A DNA stretch of 64,000 nt, taken from positions 80,454,330-80,518,329 of the forward strand of contig NC_079505.1 of the NCBI RefSeq assembly GCF_030052815.1, read 5' to 3'. This document shows, in pieces, positions 1 to 10,175 of this stretch (positions are counted from its first letter, which is position 1; every line of letters begins with the position of its first letter). The position numbers and the translations under genes are program-made. This DNA is from Hevea brasiliensis (taxonomy: Eukaryota > Streptophyta > Magnoliopsida > Malpighiales > Euphorbiaceae). The notes beneath the pieces were generated by a model. That model worked only from the letters and a program-made list of their open reading frames with translations. It did not search any database and was not told where the DNA came from.

Positions 1-2
1 AG

Positions 3-467
3 AGGAGGAGAAGGCTGTTGCGCGATGAGAAGCCAAACCCTTCAAGAAAATTAAAAGAAAGGAATAAGAGACAGAAGGCTGTTGCATTTGCAGAGATGAT
101 CAATATCGAGTTGCAGATATGGGTAAGGAGGAGAGGATTGAAAATGGAAATAAAAGAAGAGAAAGAATGTGGTGAAGTTGGTTTATATTGATTAAGAGCT
201 TGGATTACAGATGCTTTGGAGAAAAGAAAGAAAGTGAGGGTGAAGGGCAGTGTAAAGATGGATGAAGAGATTGTTTGGGAGAGCTTCAGATTGAGGAATC
301 TGAAGAATTCTGATGAGGGAGGGAATCCTGCAGCATTGAAGAGATTCTCCAAGCGATTGTATATTGTTGGCAAGAGAGATGTTGAGGATGGGACTAGTGC
401 TAGTGAAAGCATAATTGAGACTGAGAAAGGGAAGGCAAGGAAGGCTGCAATTGAGGTGAAGTATTGA
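3..467 (+). pseudogene. Unrecognised lysine/arginine-rich coding remnant at window edge
   Basis: One reading frame is open from base 3 to a TGA at 189-191 and then again to a TAA-type end at about 467. The two halves encode a strongly basic stretch (RRRRLLRDEK at the start) and a further basic stretch containing VWESFRLRNLKNSDEGG. A good splice donor (G|GTAAGG, intron from 123) and a possible acceptor (TTACAG, ending 210) would remove 88 bases. That splice shifts the frame and ends the protein within nine codons. So this is either the 3' end of a real gene whose last exon is short, or a frame broken by one stop. The second half has no in-frame ATG at its beginning. I do not recognise the family, and the upstream part lies outside the window. 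Confidence 0.35.
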
Positions 468-1048
468 TAATTTTGAAAGAAAATATAGATTGATCTTCTG
501 ATGATCTTGCCTGCTTTTTCCATGGGAATTCTTGGGTTATCTTCCATTGAAGAGAGAGAGAGAGGGGGATATTGGCACTAATGGGTTGTGTATGAGTGTA
601 GTGTACAAGGCATTGGTGTCTCCTTTTTATTTTCAAGTTTTCTTTTAATAGGATTTTTTTTTCTCTCTTTTTTCTGCTCTACGATAGGTTAGAGGAGCAT
701 AAAGGGTTTGCTATATTTAGAAGAATAGATAGGCCAACTAAAAAGCTACAAAAATCTAGTAGAAGTGTAGTTGTTTGAGCATTGTTTTTAACAATGAACC
801 TCTTTGGTTTCATTGGGTTTTATGTCCTTTCTATCCTCATATTTGAATTTAGTATAGTTGGCCAAGATAAGGAAGCTTGGCTTCATCATGTACATTAGTT
901 GTTTTCTCTATGTGGGTTGAATGGCTTGGCTTTTTATCTTTGTTCTCTCTCTCTCTTCGCTGTTATTCTCAAAGAAATACTTTTATTTTTCTTTGATGGA
1001 TTGCTTCAAATGCAAACCATTTCTTATTATAATTTGCTATGTTGTGGG
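468..1048. other. Non-coding flank, no gene seen
   Basis: T-rich sequence after the edge remnant, probably its 3' untranslated region and downstream flank. It contains a short GA run near 551-566 and CT runs near 946-957. No open frame of interest is present. Confidence 0.4.
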
Positions 1049-1463
1049 TAGAGATGGCAATTTTTTCCCAACTTGATTTTATCTGCCCTAAATTTGAGTA
1101 ATTTTTCTTTACTTTATTTTGATCTGTGTGGGTAAAATTAAATAGATCTTCTCATCGTTTTGAGTCCTCTTAATCCGCCCTGCATAATAATATATTATTA
1201 TTTTTTATTAAAAATAATTTATTTATATGTATTTATATATTACAATATTCTAATTTTAAGAAAAAAATAAATATATTATTAAATTTATGTTTAAAATTTA
1301 TAAATTTATTTTATATAATAATAAATTAAAATAAAAAATAAAAAAATTCTTTTGAAAAATTTACCTCATTCCCTAATGAATAAGTCTCTGTCCCAACTCT
1401 AAACTTTTGTGAGATGGGGTAGGAAAGCGATCCCTGCTCCAACCTATTTCATTGTCGTTCTTA
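1049..1463. mobile_element. Degenerate hAT-type MITE
   Basis: The left end TAGAGATGGCAAT and the inverted right end TAAGAACGACAAT resemble the much better preserved TAGGGATGGCAAC ends of the element at 4,148-4,675. The interior is AT-rich, with phrases such as TCTGCCC and CCCTGCTCC that recur in this MITE class. Flanks GTTGTGGG and ATTGTGTG agree at 6 of 8 positions, as expected for an old 8-bp target duplication. No coding capacity is present. The call rests on similarity to the intact relative, because the terminal repeats alone are weak. Confidence 0.45.
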
Positions 1464-2223
1464 ATTGTGTGCAGTTTTTATATCAACAAGTAATACACTG
1501 GAAAAAGGATACCAAAGTTTTCATGTGGGCAATCATTTAAACCTTACAATTGAAGTATTCTCAATTTTTTTTTTTTTCAAGAACACAAAAACAAGAAGTG
1601 GAAAATTGATGATATAATTAGGAGATAATCATTGAAAATAAAATATAGAAGGAAGAAAAACTCATCTTATTGGAAATTCAATAAAAGAAAATTTACATTG
1701 GAATACAATGCCAACCAAGTTGTGGAGATGAGATTGCTTGGCAAGCCGGAGTTGCAAGTGATTGTATTCTTAGCTTGGAAGAAAAATTTAATAATCACAA
1801 GTTCAAAAAGAAAATGAAATATAGCAAAATATTAAATTGAAATGAAATAGACAAAAGATGAGCTAACGTCTCATCAATTCTTGAAATTATGATAGAAAAA
1901 GAAAACCCAACTGAAATTGGCACAAATCCTCCATCTTAAAATTATTTCATTACCTCCAATTCATTATATGGGTCCTCCCCCTTGAATTATTCTCCTTCTT
2001 TATCACCCATTTGCCAGATGATTGGTGCTTGCGGCTTATTCTATTATTCTGAATAGGACATCAAGTAAACTTCAACTATGAGAAAGACCCTTCTTCTAAC
2101 AAAATCAATAAATTTGCTCTCAAAATACTTATAAAAAAAAAAAAAATATTTCTTGTAAGTATGTGATATACATGGATAATTTAAATCTCAGTTGTTAAGG
2201 TGGGAAGTTCTCTAAAAATGACG
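1464..2223. other. AT-rich spacer, no gene seen
   Basis: Contains short poly-A and poly-T tracts and a 61-codon open frame with an atypical start (1,632-1,817) that looks like chance. Nothing else is recognisable. Confidence 0.4.
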
Positions 2224-2533
2224 TGGCACATCTCAGTTGTTAAGGTAGGTAGACATATATTGTATAAGGTAAAGGGACAATAAATATTTGGTGACCTTCT
2301 AACTGAAAAAGGTTCGATTCCACACACATTATCCTAATTAATTAATGACGTTAATGATTCACATTAACTTAATATGGTATATATATAAAAGTTAATTTAT
2401 AATTTCATTAAAAATTTGTTTTTAATTTTTATTATTATTTTAATCATTTTTAATTTTTTATTGAATACTTAACGGTGGTCTATTCTCGTCACTAACCGTA
2501 TGTGTGTGTTCTATCTCTGACAAAAAAAAAAAA
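2224..2533 (+). mobile_element. Candidate tRNA-derived SINE
   Basis: A tRNA-like head reads ATCTCAGTTGTTAAGGTAGG (A-box-like, compare the tRNA consensus TAGCTCAGTTGGTAGAGC). It is followed about 80 bases later by GGTTCGATTCC at 2,311-2,321, a perfect Pol III B box. The body ends in a run of A at about 2,521-2,533, as in many SINEs. A second copy of the head (ATCTCAGTTGTTAAGGTGGG) lies just upstream near 2,188-2,207, which suggests two insertions or an internal duplication. I could not find a clear target-site duplication, so the exact ends are uncertain. Confidence 0.4.
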
Positions 2534-3646
2534 ATTGAATCAATGGTAATTAAATTACACAATTAGTAGTTTATTCTTAAAAAAAAAATTATTGAATATT
2601 ACCAATTAAATTGATGATGAAATTAATAGTTAATTTACTTATTTCATTTTTATCTTAAATAACATTCAATATTGTTTTGACTGATTATTTCAATATATAT
2701 ATATATATAATTTTAGTTTATTTTATTAAAAATACCTATCTGTCAGAGATACATATACACAAAAGAAATGTATAAATTATTTTCTTATAGAGCTTAATAT
2801 ATAAAAACTTAAATAAAACAATGAATAAAAGTATCTCATTCTAAACATGATACTCAATAATTAATAGGAAGTTTTATAAAATTTTTTAATTTTAAGGGAT
2901 AATTCCCAATATGAAATAATATATATATTGAAAATTTTAAATAATATCATGTTATTATATTATTTATTTATTAACTAAACTAAGATAAAGTTAACCCATC
3001 ACTAAATTAATTGATACCAATAAAAAATGGGTGAGACTATATTTTCCAAATTGCCTAATTAACAAGCTGATAGGAACATAAATCCATTAAATATTTATAT
3101 TATTTTTCTTTTTCTCCCTCTTTTTATTACAAAATTGGATATATATGACACCAACTCAATTATATGATGTGATTAGTTTTCTCCCATATTATAAACTGAA
3201 CTAAGAACACATGTTGTGATAATAATTAATAAATTATGTGATAAAAAAAATATTATGATGAATTCCAATTGAACCAATCAATTATTTGTTGTTTGATTAG
3301 CTCATTTGACCCAATATCAATTCGTGGCTATTAAAAAAAATTATTTATCTATATATATATGTGTAAAATAAAAAAAAAAATCTAAAAATTTATTATGTGT
3401 CATTAGAGGACAGTTTGACATTATAAGTATCAATTTATTTATAAGAGAGTTTGCCATGTAAAATTACAAGTAACAATTTATTTATAAAATATAATTAATT
3501 TAATTTATTAAAATTTTTCATTTTTAATTAATTAATTATTCAATTGCTCTCAATTATCTTTAAGTTATTAATTTTCCAATTATACATATATAAGTTATAA
3601 ATTATTAAATGCTTATCCTCTTAATGCCATAATAAATTGCTTTTAT
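2534..3646. other. Very AT-rich spacer, no gene seen
   Basis: Dominated by A/T runs and short TA repeats (for example near 2,692-2,709). No coding, RNA gene or element ends could be supported. Confidence 0.5.
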
Positions 3647-3734
3647 TGTAATGCCCTGCTCCAACCATTAGAGTAATTGTCCGCTTTGGACCATCCTCTC
3701 GAGCCTTACGGTTTTGCCCTACATGTGGAATGGA

Positions 3735-3791
3735 GAACTTTCAAGGAGTTCACCCATCTTAGGATTTCTCTCAAATGAGCATGCTTAATCA
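3735..3791 (-). promoter_or_regulatory. 5S rRNA-like Pol III promoter segment in TRIM LTR
   Basis: Read on the minus strand, this LTR piece keeps the order of the plant 5S internal control region: an A-box-like TTAAGCATGCT, an intermediate part, and a C-box-like GATGGGTGAACTCCTTGAAA. The sister LTR has the same segment, split by the nested MITE. In Cassandra elements this region comes from 5S rRNA. Whether this degenerate copy still binds TFIIIA or Pol III is not known. Confidence 0.7.
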
Positions 3792-4147
3792 TGGAGTCCT
3801 TCCAACTTTCCAGGCCATTTCACCAAAAGGCGTCTCTCATGATTAGTTTCTTCCATTTCAATGTATTATTCGATACCCTAGGTAGACTAGCTATCCTAGA
3901 AGCCTGCCGGGAGTTTACTCTCTTATGCCACTCCCCACCCTCATTGGACAGCTTTCTCGGGTCAGGTCGTCACAGGCCCACCAACTTCTACCTGGTTCTT
4001 CCTCGAACTATACATCTACTAGAGGGGGTCTGGCTCTGATACCATTTGTAAGGCCTTGCTCTAACCACTAGAGAAATTATTCGCTTTGGCCCACCTCATC
4101 CTGAACCTCACGGTTTTGTCCCATAGGTGAAATGAAGAACTTACCAG

Positions 4148-4675
4148 TAGGGATGGCAACGGGTAGGGTACCCGCGAAAATCACCCTACCCGAATCCGAA
4201 CCCGATTAATATTCTTAAAACTCAAACCCGTCCCAAATCCGATTAAAATTTATTGTCAAATACCTGAACTCGTCTCAAACCCGATTGTTATTACTAAAAA
4301 AATATCCGAACCCATTTAATTTTATATATTTAATTAATAATCTATATAAAAAATTATTTTTATTAATAATTTATATTTTAAAATTTTAATAATTTCATAA
4401 AATATTTCAATTTTATTTTATATAAAATAAAATATATAAATATTTATAAATATTATTAAAAAAACATATATTTTATATTTAATTAAATATTTATATAAAT
4501 GGGTTCAGGTAATGGGTACCTAATATATAAAATCCGAACCCGACCCGAACCTATTACGGGTATTAAATTTTAAACCCAAACCCGTCCCAAACCCGATTAT
4601 ATACTACCCAAACCCGTCCTATTAGGGTTCGGTTGGATCGGGTACCCGTAAAAACCCGACCGGTTGCCATCCCTA
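4148..4675. mobile_element. hAT MITE nested in TRIM LTR
   Basis: The ends are perfect 13-bp inverted repeats (TAGGGATGGCAAC and its complement). They are followed by related GGGTACCCG-rich subterminal stretches and an AT-rich core. The element is flanked by the 8-bp direct repeat CTTACCAG (4,140-4,147 and 4,676-4,683), the target-site length of hAT transposases. It has no coding capacity, so it would need a transposase from elsewhere. Removing it with one target copy restores continuity with the sister LTR, so it inserted after the TRIM. Confidence 0.9.
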
Positions 4676-4939
4676 CTTACCAGGAGATCACACATCTTAA
4701 GATTTCTCTCAAGTGAGCATACTCCCTGGAGTTCTTCCAACTCTGCAGGCCATTTCACAAAAAGGCGCTTCTAGTGAGTAGTTCCCCCAATTTCAATATA
4801 TGATTCGATTCATTCTTGTGTCCCACATTCCACTACCCTAGGTAACCTCGTCATCCTAGAAGCCTGTCGGGAGTTTACTCTCTTATGCCACTTCTCCCCC
4901 TTATCGGACCGCTTTCCCGGGTCCGGTCGTCGCATTTAT

Positions 4940-5627
4940 TATTAAGTTACACTATGTTAACACATGTTTATTTTATGTACTTATAATTTTATATTATGCA
5001 TAAATATAATATTGTTTTCATTTTTTACTTTATGCACTTATTTTTTATTATTGTTAATATTATTTTTTAGAATAATATTAATATTACTAAATAAAAATAG
5101 TATTTGAATATATTATATTTTTTTTATATAATAAGAGGATATAAAAATTTTGATATTTTAAATAATGAAAATGATTATATAATATAATCAAATTTAAATT
5201 ATTCCATATATTTAATAAATATTTTAATATATTACTATAATTTTTTAATATTTTTATTACAAAATATTTATTAAAAAATTTAAAAAATAAAAAATTTAAT
5301 CTACATAAATAGTAATAAAACAAAATATAAAGTAATTAATATAAATTAAAAATATTATTTTATTTACATATATTAAAATTAAAAATACATAATTAAAATT
5401 ATTTATATAATAAAATTATCATTGGACACATGCAAAAGTAAGGATAATCCCTAGTGTTTTCTATGTATACATATATTGGATAAGTTGAGATTCACTCTCC
5501 TTTTCACCAAACACAGAAACTCATTAACCCATCTTTGACTTGTGTAAAATCTTATGTTGAAGGGTCGTAATCTGTAATGAAGCAGTTCAGTTATAGCTTA
5601 AACTAGTTTATGTTTAGTTAGAAATGT
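4940..5627. other. AT-rich spacer, no gene seen
   Basis: Extremely AT-rich. A 78-codon minus-strand open frame (5,087-5,323) is a tyrosine/asparagine/isoleucine-rich product of base composition rather than a gene. Confidence 0.5.
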
Positions 5628-6700
5628 TGTTGGATTAATCAACGTAAGTCAACTACTCTGTTACGCTTAGTCAGCAAGGAAATTAGGCCGTTATTCTCTC
5701 TCTCTCTCTCTTGTTTTATTTTTGTTTCTGCTGTATATAATGAGCTGAGCAGGTATTGTCTCAATGGGAAAATCATTTTAATTTCCAATTCAGTCACATT
5801 TTCTTGGTATGGTTTCACAGCTCAATCACCTCTAGATTCTTTTTTCCTTCTTCGTTTTCCTTAATTTTCTTCTAAAATTTTTGCCGACAAACAATCAGTC
5901 TCTCTCTCTCTCTCTGTCAAAACAATGGCAGAACCCACAAAATTTGAAAAAATCCCTTTCCAGTCCCTATTACTTATGAGAATCCATCTCTGATTCTCAT
6001 CTGTCCAGTTCTATTATCATTTTTAGTTCATGTCCATTAAAATGGCTCTAAGCAATTAATTTTAAAATTTAAATGATTATTTAAGCATAACTTTACATGA
6101 TAGTAATTATATACAATTATTTCAGGAATTAAAATTTCAATCAGGCCAAATCAAAATTGAAGCACTGAAAACCAAATTCAACTGTGACCAAAACATCAAT
6201 TCAACTAATTCAACACTCTGTTACTGATTTTTTTTACCCAACTTAAGATTCTCTGGGATGAAATAGTGAATCTGAGGCCAATTCCATCCTATTCGTGTGA
6301 TCTTGCTTGCAGTTGTGGTGCAATCTTAATTGTTAGGAATTATCAATAGTCAGACCATGTGTTTCATTTTTAGCAGGGTCTCGATGAGAACTTTGCAACT
6401 GTAAGATGTCAGATTATGTTGATGGAGCCTCTTCCTTCCCTTAACAAAGTGTTTGCTCTTCATACATATCTACAGGACTACCCCTGTTGGCTGGCTAATT
6501 CCTTGCTTCATGGCAAGAAGCTGTGAATGCCGAAATTAAGGTTTTACCAGACAATCATTACAGAACTTCCAGTAGCTAAGCAAATAAAAGTTGTAAAATA
6601 TGGCTTTATAGAATCAAGTATAAATCATATGGCGCAATCCAAAGATTCAAAGCCAAATTAGTGGCTAAAGGCTACACATGGTACTGTGATATCAAAAAAC
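5628..6700 (+). mobile_element. Decayed Copia retrotransposon fragment
   Basis: The left part (from about TGTTGGATTAATC) ends in a typical Copia LTR tail with a CT microsatellite. It is followed by TTCTTGGTATGG near 5,801, a damaged tRNA-Met primer-binding site. An ATG at 5,924 opens a Copia gag-like start (MAEPTKFEK). At 6,250-6,460, translation with small frame repairs gives the gag signature LWDEI, CSCGA and QGLDENF, then LLMEPLPSLNKVF. At 6,500-6,670 it jumps to the start of reverse transcriptase (QEAVNAEIK, WLYRIKYKS, RFKAKLVAKGYT). The middle (protease, integrase) is deleted and several frames are broken, so it is a relic. Confidence 0.6.
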
Positions 6701-6814
6701 TTCTCCTGGTCAATATCTCCTCTTTTCGACTTCCACCTCCTTACAATTGCAAGGATTTTCATATTCAGATTGGGCTACCTGTCCAACGTAACGAAAGTCA
6801 GATTGGGCTACCTC

Positions 6815-7126
6815 CTTAAAATGTATCGTTTGATGAGAATAGAAGGTATTGGGCCAGTGCTACCTCCTTACAGCGTGTGGTGCGCTGCTGGATGTTAAGT
6901 TTCGGGGTCCAGATGCATCCCCAGTCGATTTTCTTTGGTTGGTTTTGCTCTGATTTGTTTCTTGGGAACGGGAAATTATTAGAGGCACAAATGCACTCAC
7001 TCTCTAAAAACATGAATCTCACCTCTTATCTCTTATGATTAAGTAAACACTATTTTATTACATCTGAGAAAATATTATTTTTATTGCTCCCAGCGTATTC
7101 AATAATTAGTCCTCGGAAATATTGAT

Positions 7127-7202
<76 letters not shown>

Positions 7203-8565
7203 CTGGTTTTTGGACTTCCGGCATAAAGTGTTTGACGAAATGCAGACAAGGATGTGTTCTCTTTGGCAGAATTAATTGTTGCTTATGCAAAGCTTGGCGA
7301 TATGAAAATTACAAGTTGTTTGATGGCTTGCCCGTGAAAGATGTGGTGGCTTGGACAGCAATGGCTACAGGTTTTGCCCAGAATGCTAGGCCAAGAGAGG
7401 CAATGGAGTTATTTTTTGAGAGAATGCAGGATACTGGTGTTGGAACTGAAAAGTGAATTTAGTTGGTGTTATTACGGCTTGTGCTCAATTCAGTGCAGTT
7501 AAATATGCTGACTGATTAGTAGTATTGATGACAAACCGGGGTCTGTCTCTGGTCATACTGTTGTCTTGGGATCAGCGTTGATGGATACGTATTCGAAGCG
7601 CGGGAGTGTCAAGGATGCTTACAAATTTTTTGAGGGATTGAAGGATAGGAACATGTTTTCTAATAGCTCAATGATTATGGGGTTAGCCATGCATGGTCGT
7701 GCTGATGCTGCAATTAAATTGTTTAATGAAATGGTTAAATCGGAGACAAAACCATGGTTTACATTTGTTGGGGTGCTCTTACGGCGTGTGTTCGTGCACG
7801 AATGGTAGAAGGTGGTCTATGCCTATTTGATTTTATGGAGAAATGTTTTGGTGTTAATCCATCAGCGGATCGTTACACTTGCATAGTGGATCTGCCTAAC
7901 GAGCTGGACTTTTGCTAGAAGCTCTGAAACTTGTCAAAACAATGCCAATTGAGTTTGAGGCCCATGGCGGAGTGTGGCGGGCACTGCTTGGAGCTTGTCG
8001 CATCCATGGGAATCCTGACATTGCAACAATTGCATCTAGCCATTTGTTTGAACTTGAACCCAATGGTGTTGGTAACTACATCGTGCTTTCTAAGACATAT
8101 GCATCAGCTGGAAGGTGGCTTGATGTTTCATGGGTAAGGAAAAGGTCTAAAGAAAAATCCTGGTATTGAACCAAAGAAAGGAGTGATTCATGATTTCTTT
8201 TCAGGGATATGACCCATCCAATGCACAGTGAGATTAAGCAATAAGTGCCAATTGTTTTCAATTATGTTCTGGATAGATTGGAGGCTAATGGGCACGCGTC
8301 AAAACTGAGTTTTGTGCCTTATGATGTGAGCGATGAAGAAAAGATGCGTATGCTAATGACTCAAGTAAGAAGTCAGCTTTTGGATTTGGGTTGATCGTTA
8401 TTAATCCTGGTGCTCTATAAGGATAATGAAGAACTTTGAGAATCAGCGAAGATTGCCACATAGTGAGGTGTGGTGCATCTCAAATCGCGGGGAGAGCGAT
8501 TGTTGTCAGGGATAACATGAGATTCCGTCATTTCTCTAATGGGACATACTCTTGTGCTCTTTTCT
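6815..8565 (+). pseudogene. Decayed PLS-DYW pentatricopeptide-repeat gene
   Basis: Intact relatives are organellar RNA-editing factors with PLS repeats and C-terminal E and DYW domains. Several frames translate to a PPR protein in the right order: MRIEGIGPV near 6,833; FGVQMH near 6,900; KVFDEM, then ELIVAYAKLGDM across 7,228-7,310; VKDVVAWTAMATGFAQNA near 7,336; GSALMDTYSKRGSV near 7,566; EALKLVKTMP and GVWRALLGACRIHGNPDIA near 7,915-8,030; ELEPNGVGNYIVLS; YDVSDEEK near 8,320; and RDNMRFRHFSNG near 8,510. It most resembles the Arabidopsis At5g44230 type. Frameshifts, stops and a long AT microsatellite interrupt it, and the start is missing. The C-terminal tryptophan triplet is not visible. 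I consider it non-functional. Confidence 0.8.
7127..7198. repeat. (AT)n microsatellite
   Basis: About 70 bases of almost pure AT dinucleotide, lying inside the PPR pseudogene between the part matching a putative targeting/repeat region and the KVFDEM repeat. The Ile-Tyr open frame across it is an artefact. Repeat length is likely to vary between individuals. Confidence 0.95.
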
Positions 8566-9240
8566 GGTGACTGATGATGGGATTTTAGTGTTCATTGGGA
8601 TTGGGGAACCATCAGAATCCTTTCTTCACATGGATGGTTGGTTACAGCAATCACGCTTATGCATTGGGGGGGATTGGCCGTACAAGTACATTGTACTAAA
8701 TAAATTACTGAAAAAGTATTGTGTTTCACTTATTTACTAAAATGGTGTAAACGTGGGTGACATGAAAAGAGAAGACAGTAAAATGATAGTTTTTGTAGCG
8801 TCCATGCCAAGGTGAGTTCATGAGAATATTTTTTATGAATATATAACATTTAAATCAGTATGTTTTTTATGAAGAATATTTTTTATTTTAAAATTTCAAT
8901 ATTTTAGTATAATAAATGAAAATTTTAATATTTAAATTTTTACATACACCAAATTAGGTACACTGCATAATATGTTCTACACGTGACTTTTAATAGCGTT
9001 CCCATAAAACATTTGTATAAGTTACAAATATTAAATTATAATATTTTTATCATCATATTGTACGAGTAAGAAGCAAATATTGTAGATATAAAAGAAAAAT
9101 TGAAGATATAAATTAAGAGAAGTATATAAAATAGCAGAACGTTTAAAAGATGTAATATAATAAAACAAAAATAAAAGTGGCAACATATTTAATATATTGA
9201 ATAAGACAAGTATAAAAATAAGTCATGTGCCACAGTCAGG
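8566..9240. other. Spacer between PPR pseudogene and MULE, no gene seen
   Basis: AT-rich from about 8,800. No gene or clear element end was found. The 3' end of the MULE on the minus strand may fall here, but I could not identify its terminal inverted repeat. Confidence 0.4.
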
Positions 9241-10097
9241 TCTCCTTATATGTCACATCGATCGAAGAACTCGATGTTGTCCCCCTTCTTCTTGATCTGG
9301 TGGATCACCTTGTACATCTTAGGGTTGGTTAGGTTCTCCTTGTTCTCATCTTGATGATTCCCCCCTGTAGTAGAATGCAAACCACTTTGTTCATAGTTTC
9401 CAAATAATCCCGCACCAAAAGGAATTTGGCCTAAAGAACCCGAGTAATATGGTGCAAAGTACTGTTCTGAACCATATGCACCAAATGGAGGGGAAATATA
9501 ATGTGATGGGCCAATACTAGATGGTCTGCCAAAAAGAGCAAATAAGCTCTAGATGATGTTTGCGGTTGTTGACTCTCAATGAAGTCAAATGTGGTTTTGT
9601 TGTGCATGTGAGATTGGTATGGCATCTATGTAGCTGTTGGGCCAGGGACTGATGGGCCAGACACCTAACCACTATATTGTGTTGGGATACTTTCTGAATA
9701 TGGTTGGAAAATGGTGGACAGACCAGGATCAGACGGTGCAGGTGGCATGGTAACTGGATCAGAAGAATCAGGGCAATAAGGGTGGAATGCGACAGGTGGG
9801 GGCAAAACATCACGAGCTGGCTATTGTGGATGAATTGGCTGTTGTCGATGTCGAGCAGGACGTGATCGACGTCATCTATGTGAGGGCTCAGGCTACTCAA
9901 CTAGTTGCTCCTCTTCTAATTCATCTATGAAAGTTGCTGCTTGAGGTGCAGGCTGAGGAGGAGGCATTTGGCAAAGGTGACTTTCCTGCTCTAGAGCATT
10001 TATCATATTCCTCAGTGTACGCTTAACTTCCTCCACATTTTCAGTTGATGAGTTCTGTAATTTTAGCAAACAATCCTCAATTCCATCCTCCTGTTAA

Positions 10098-10124
10098 AAT
10101 ATATATATATATATATATATATAT
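10098..10124. repeat. (AT)n microsatellite
   Basis: About 13 AT units just outside the left end of solo LTR copy A, within the MULE-derived sequence. Confidence 0.9.
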
Positions 10125-10175
10125 AATAAATAAAAATTTATTGCACAAAATTATTTAATGAATAATAGTAACATG

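Larger units (their letters stand above)
3647..4934 (-). mobile_element. Cassandra-type TRIM retrotransposon with 5S rRNA-like LTRs
   Basis: Two direct repeats (3,647-3,974 and 4,047-4,934, the second enlarged by a nested MITE) both begin TGTAA.GCC.TGCTC and end in CA. They flank only 72 bases. That interior starts, on the minus strand, with a primer-binding site for initiator tRNA-Met (TGGTATCAGAGCCA, plus-strand 4,031-4,044) and ends in a purine-rich tract next to the left LTR. The flanks are TTTAT at 3,642-3,646 and 4,935-4,939, a perfect target duplication. On the minus strand each LTR holds a segment aligning with the 3' half of plant 5S rRNA: TTAAGC.TGCT, GAGAG, then GATGGGTGA.CTCCT. 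A 5S-derived LTR segment is the hallmark of Cassandra elements. There is no protein-coding capacity, as is normal for a TRIM. Confidence 0.85.

Noticed and set aside
2311..2321. tRNA gene suggested by GGTTCGATTCC
   Set aside because: No complete cloverleaf could be built. Spacing, poly-A end and flanks fit a SINE better.
3735..3791. A true 5S rRNA gene
   Set aside because: Only the 3' half is similar, it is degenerate, and it lies in LTRs of a TRIM with its own target duplication.
5087..5323. 78-codon minus-strand Tyr/Asn/Ile frame
   Set aside because: Extreme AT composition alone explains it.
7099..7290. Minus-strand frame with alternating Ile-Tyr
   Set aside because: It is the translation of an AT microsatellite inside a pseudogene.
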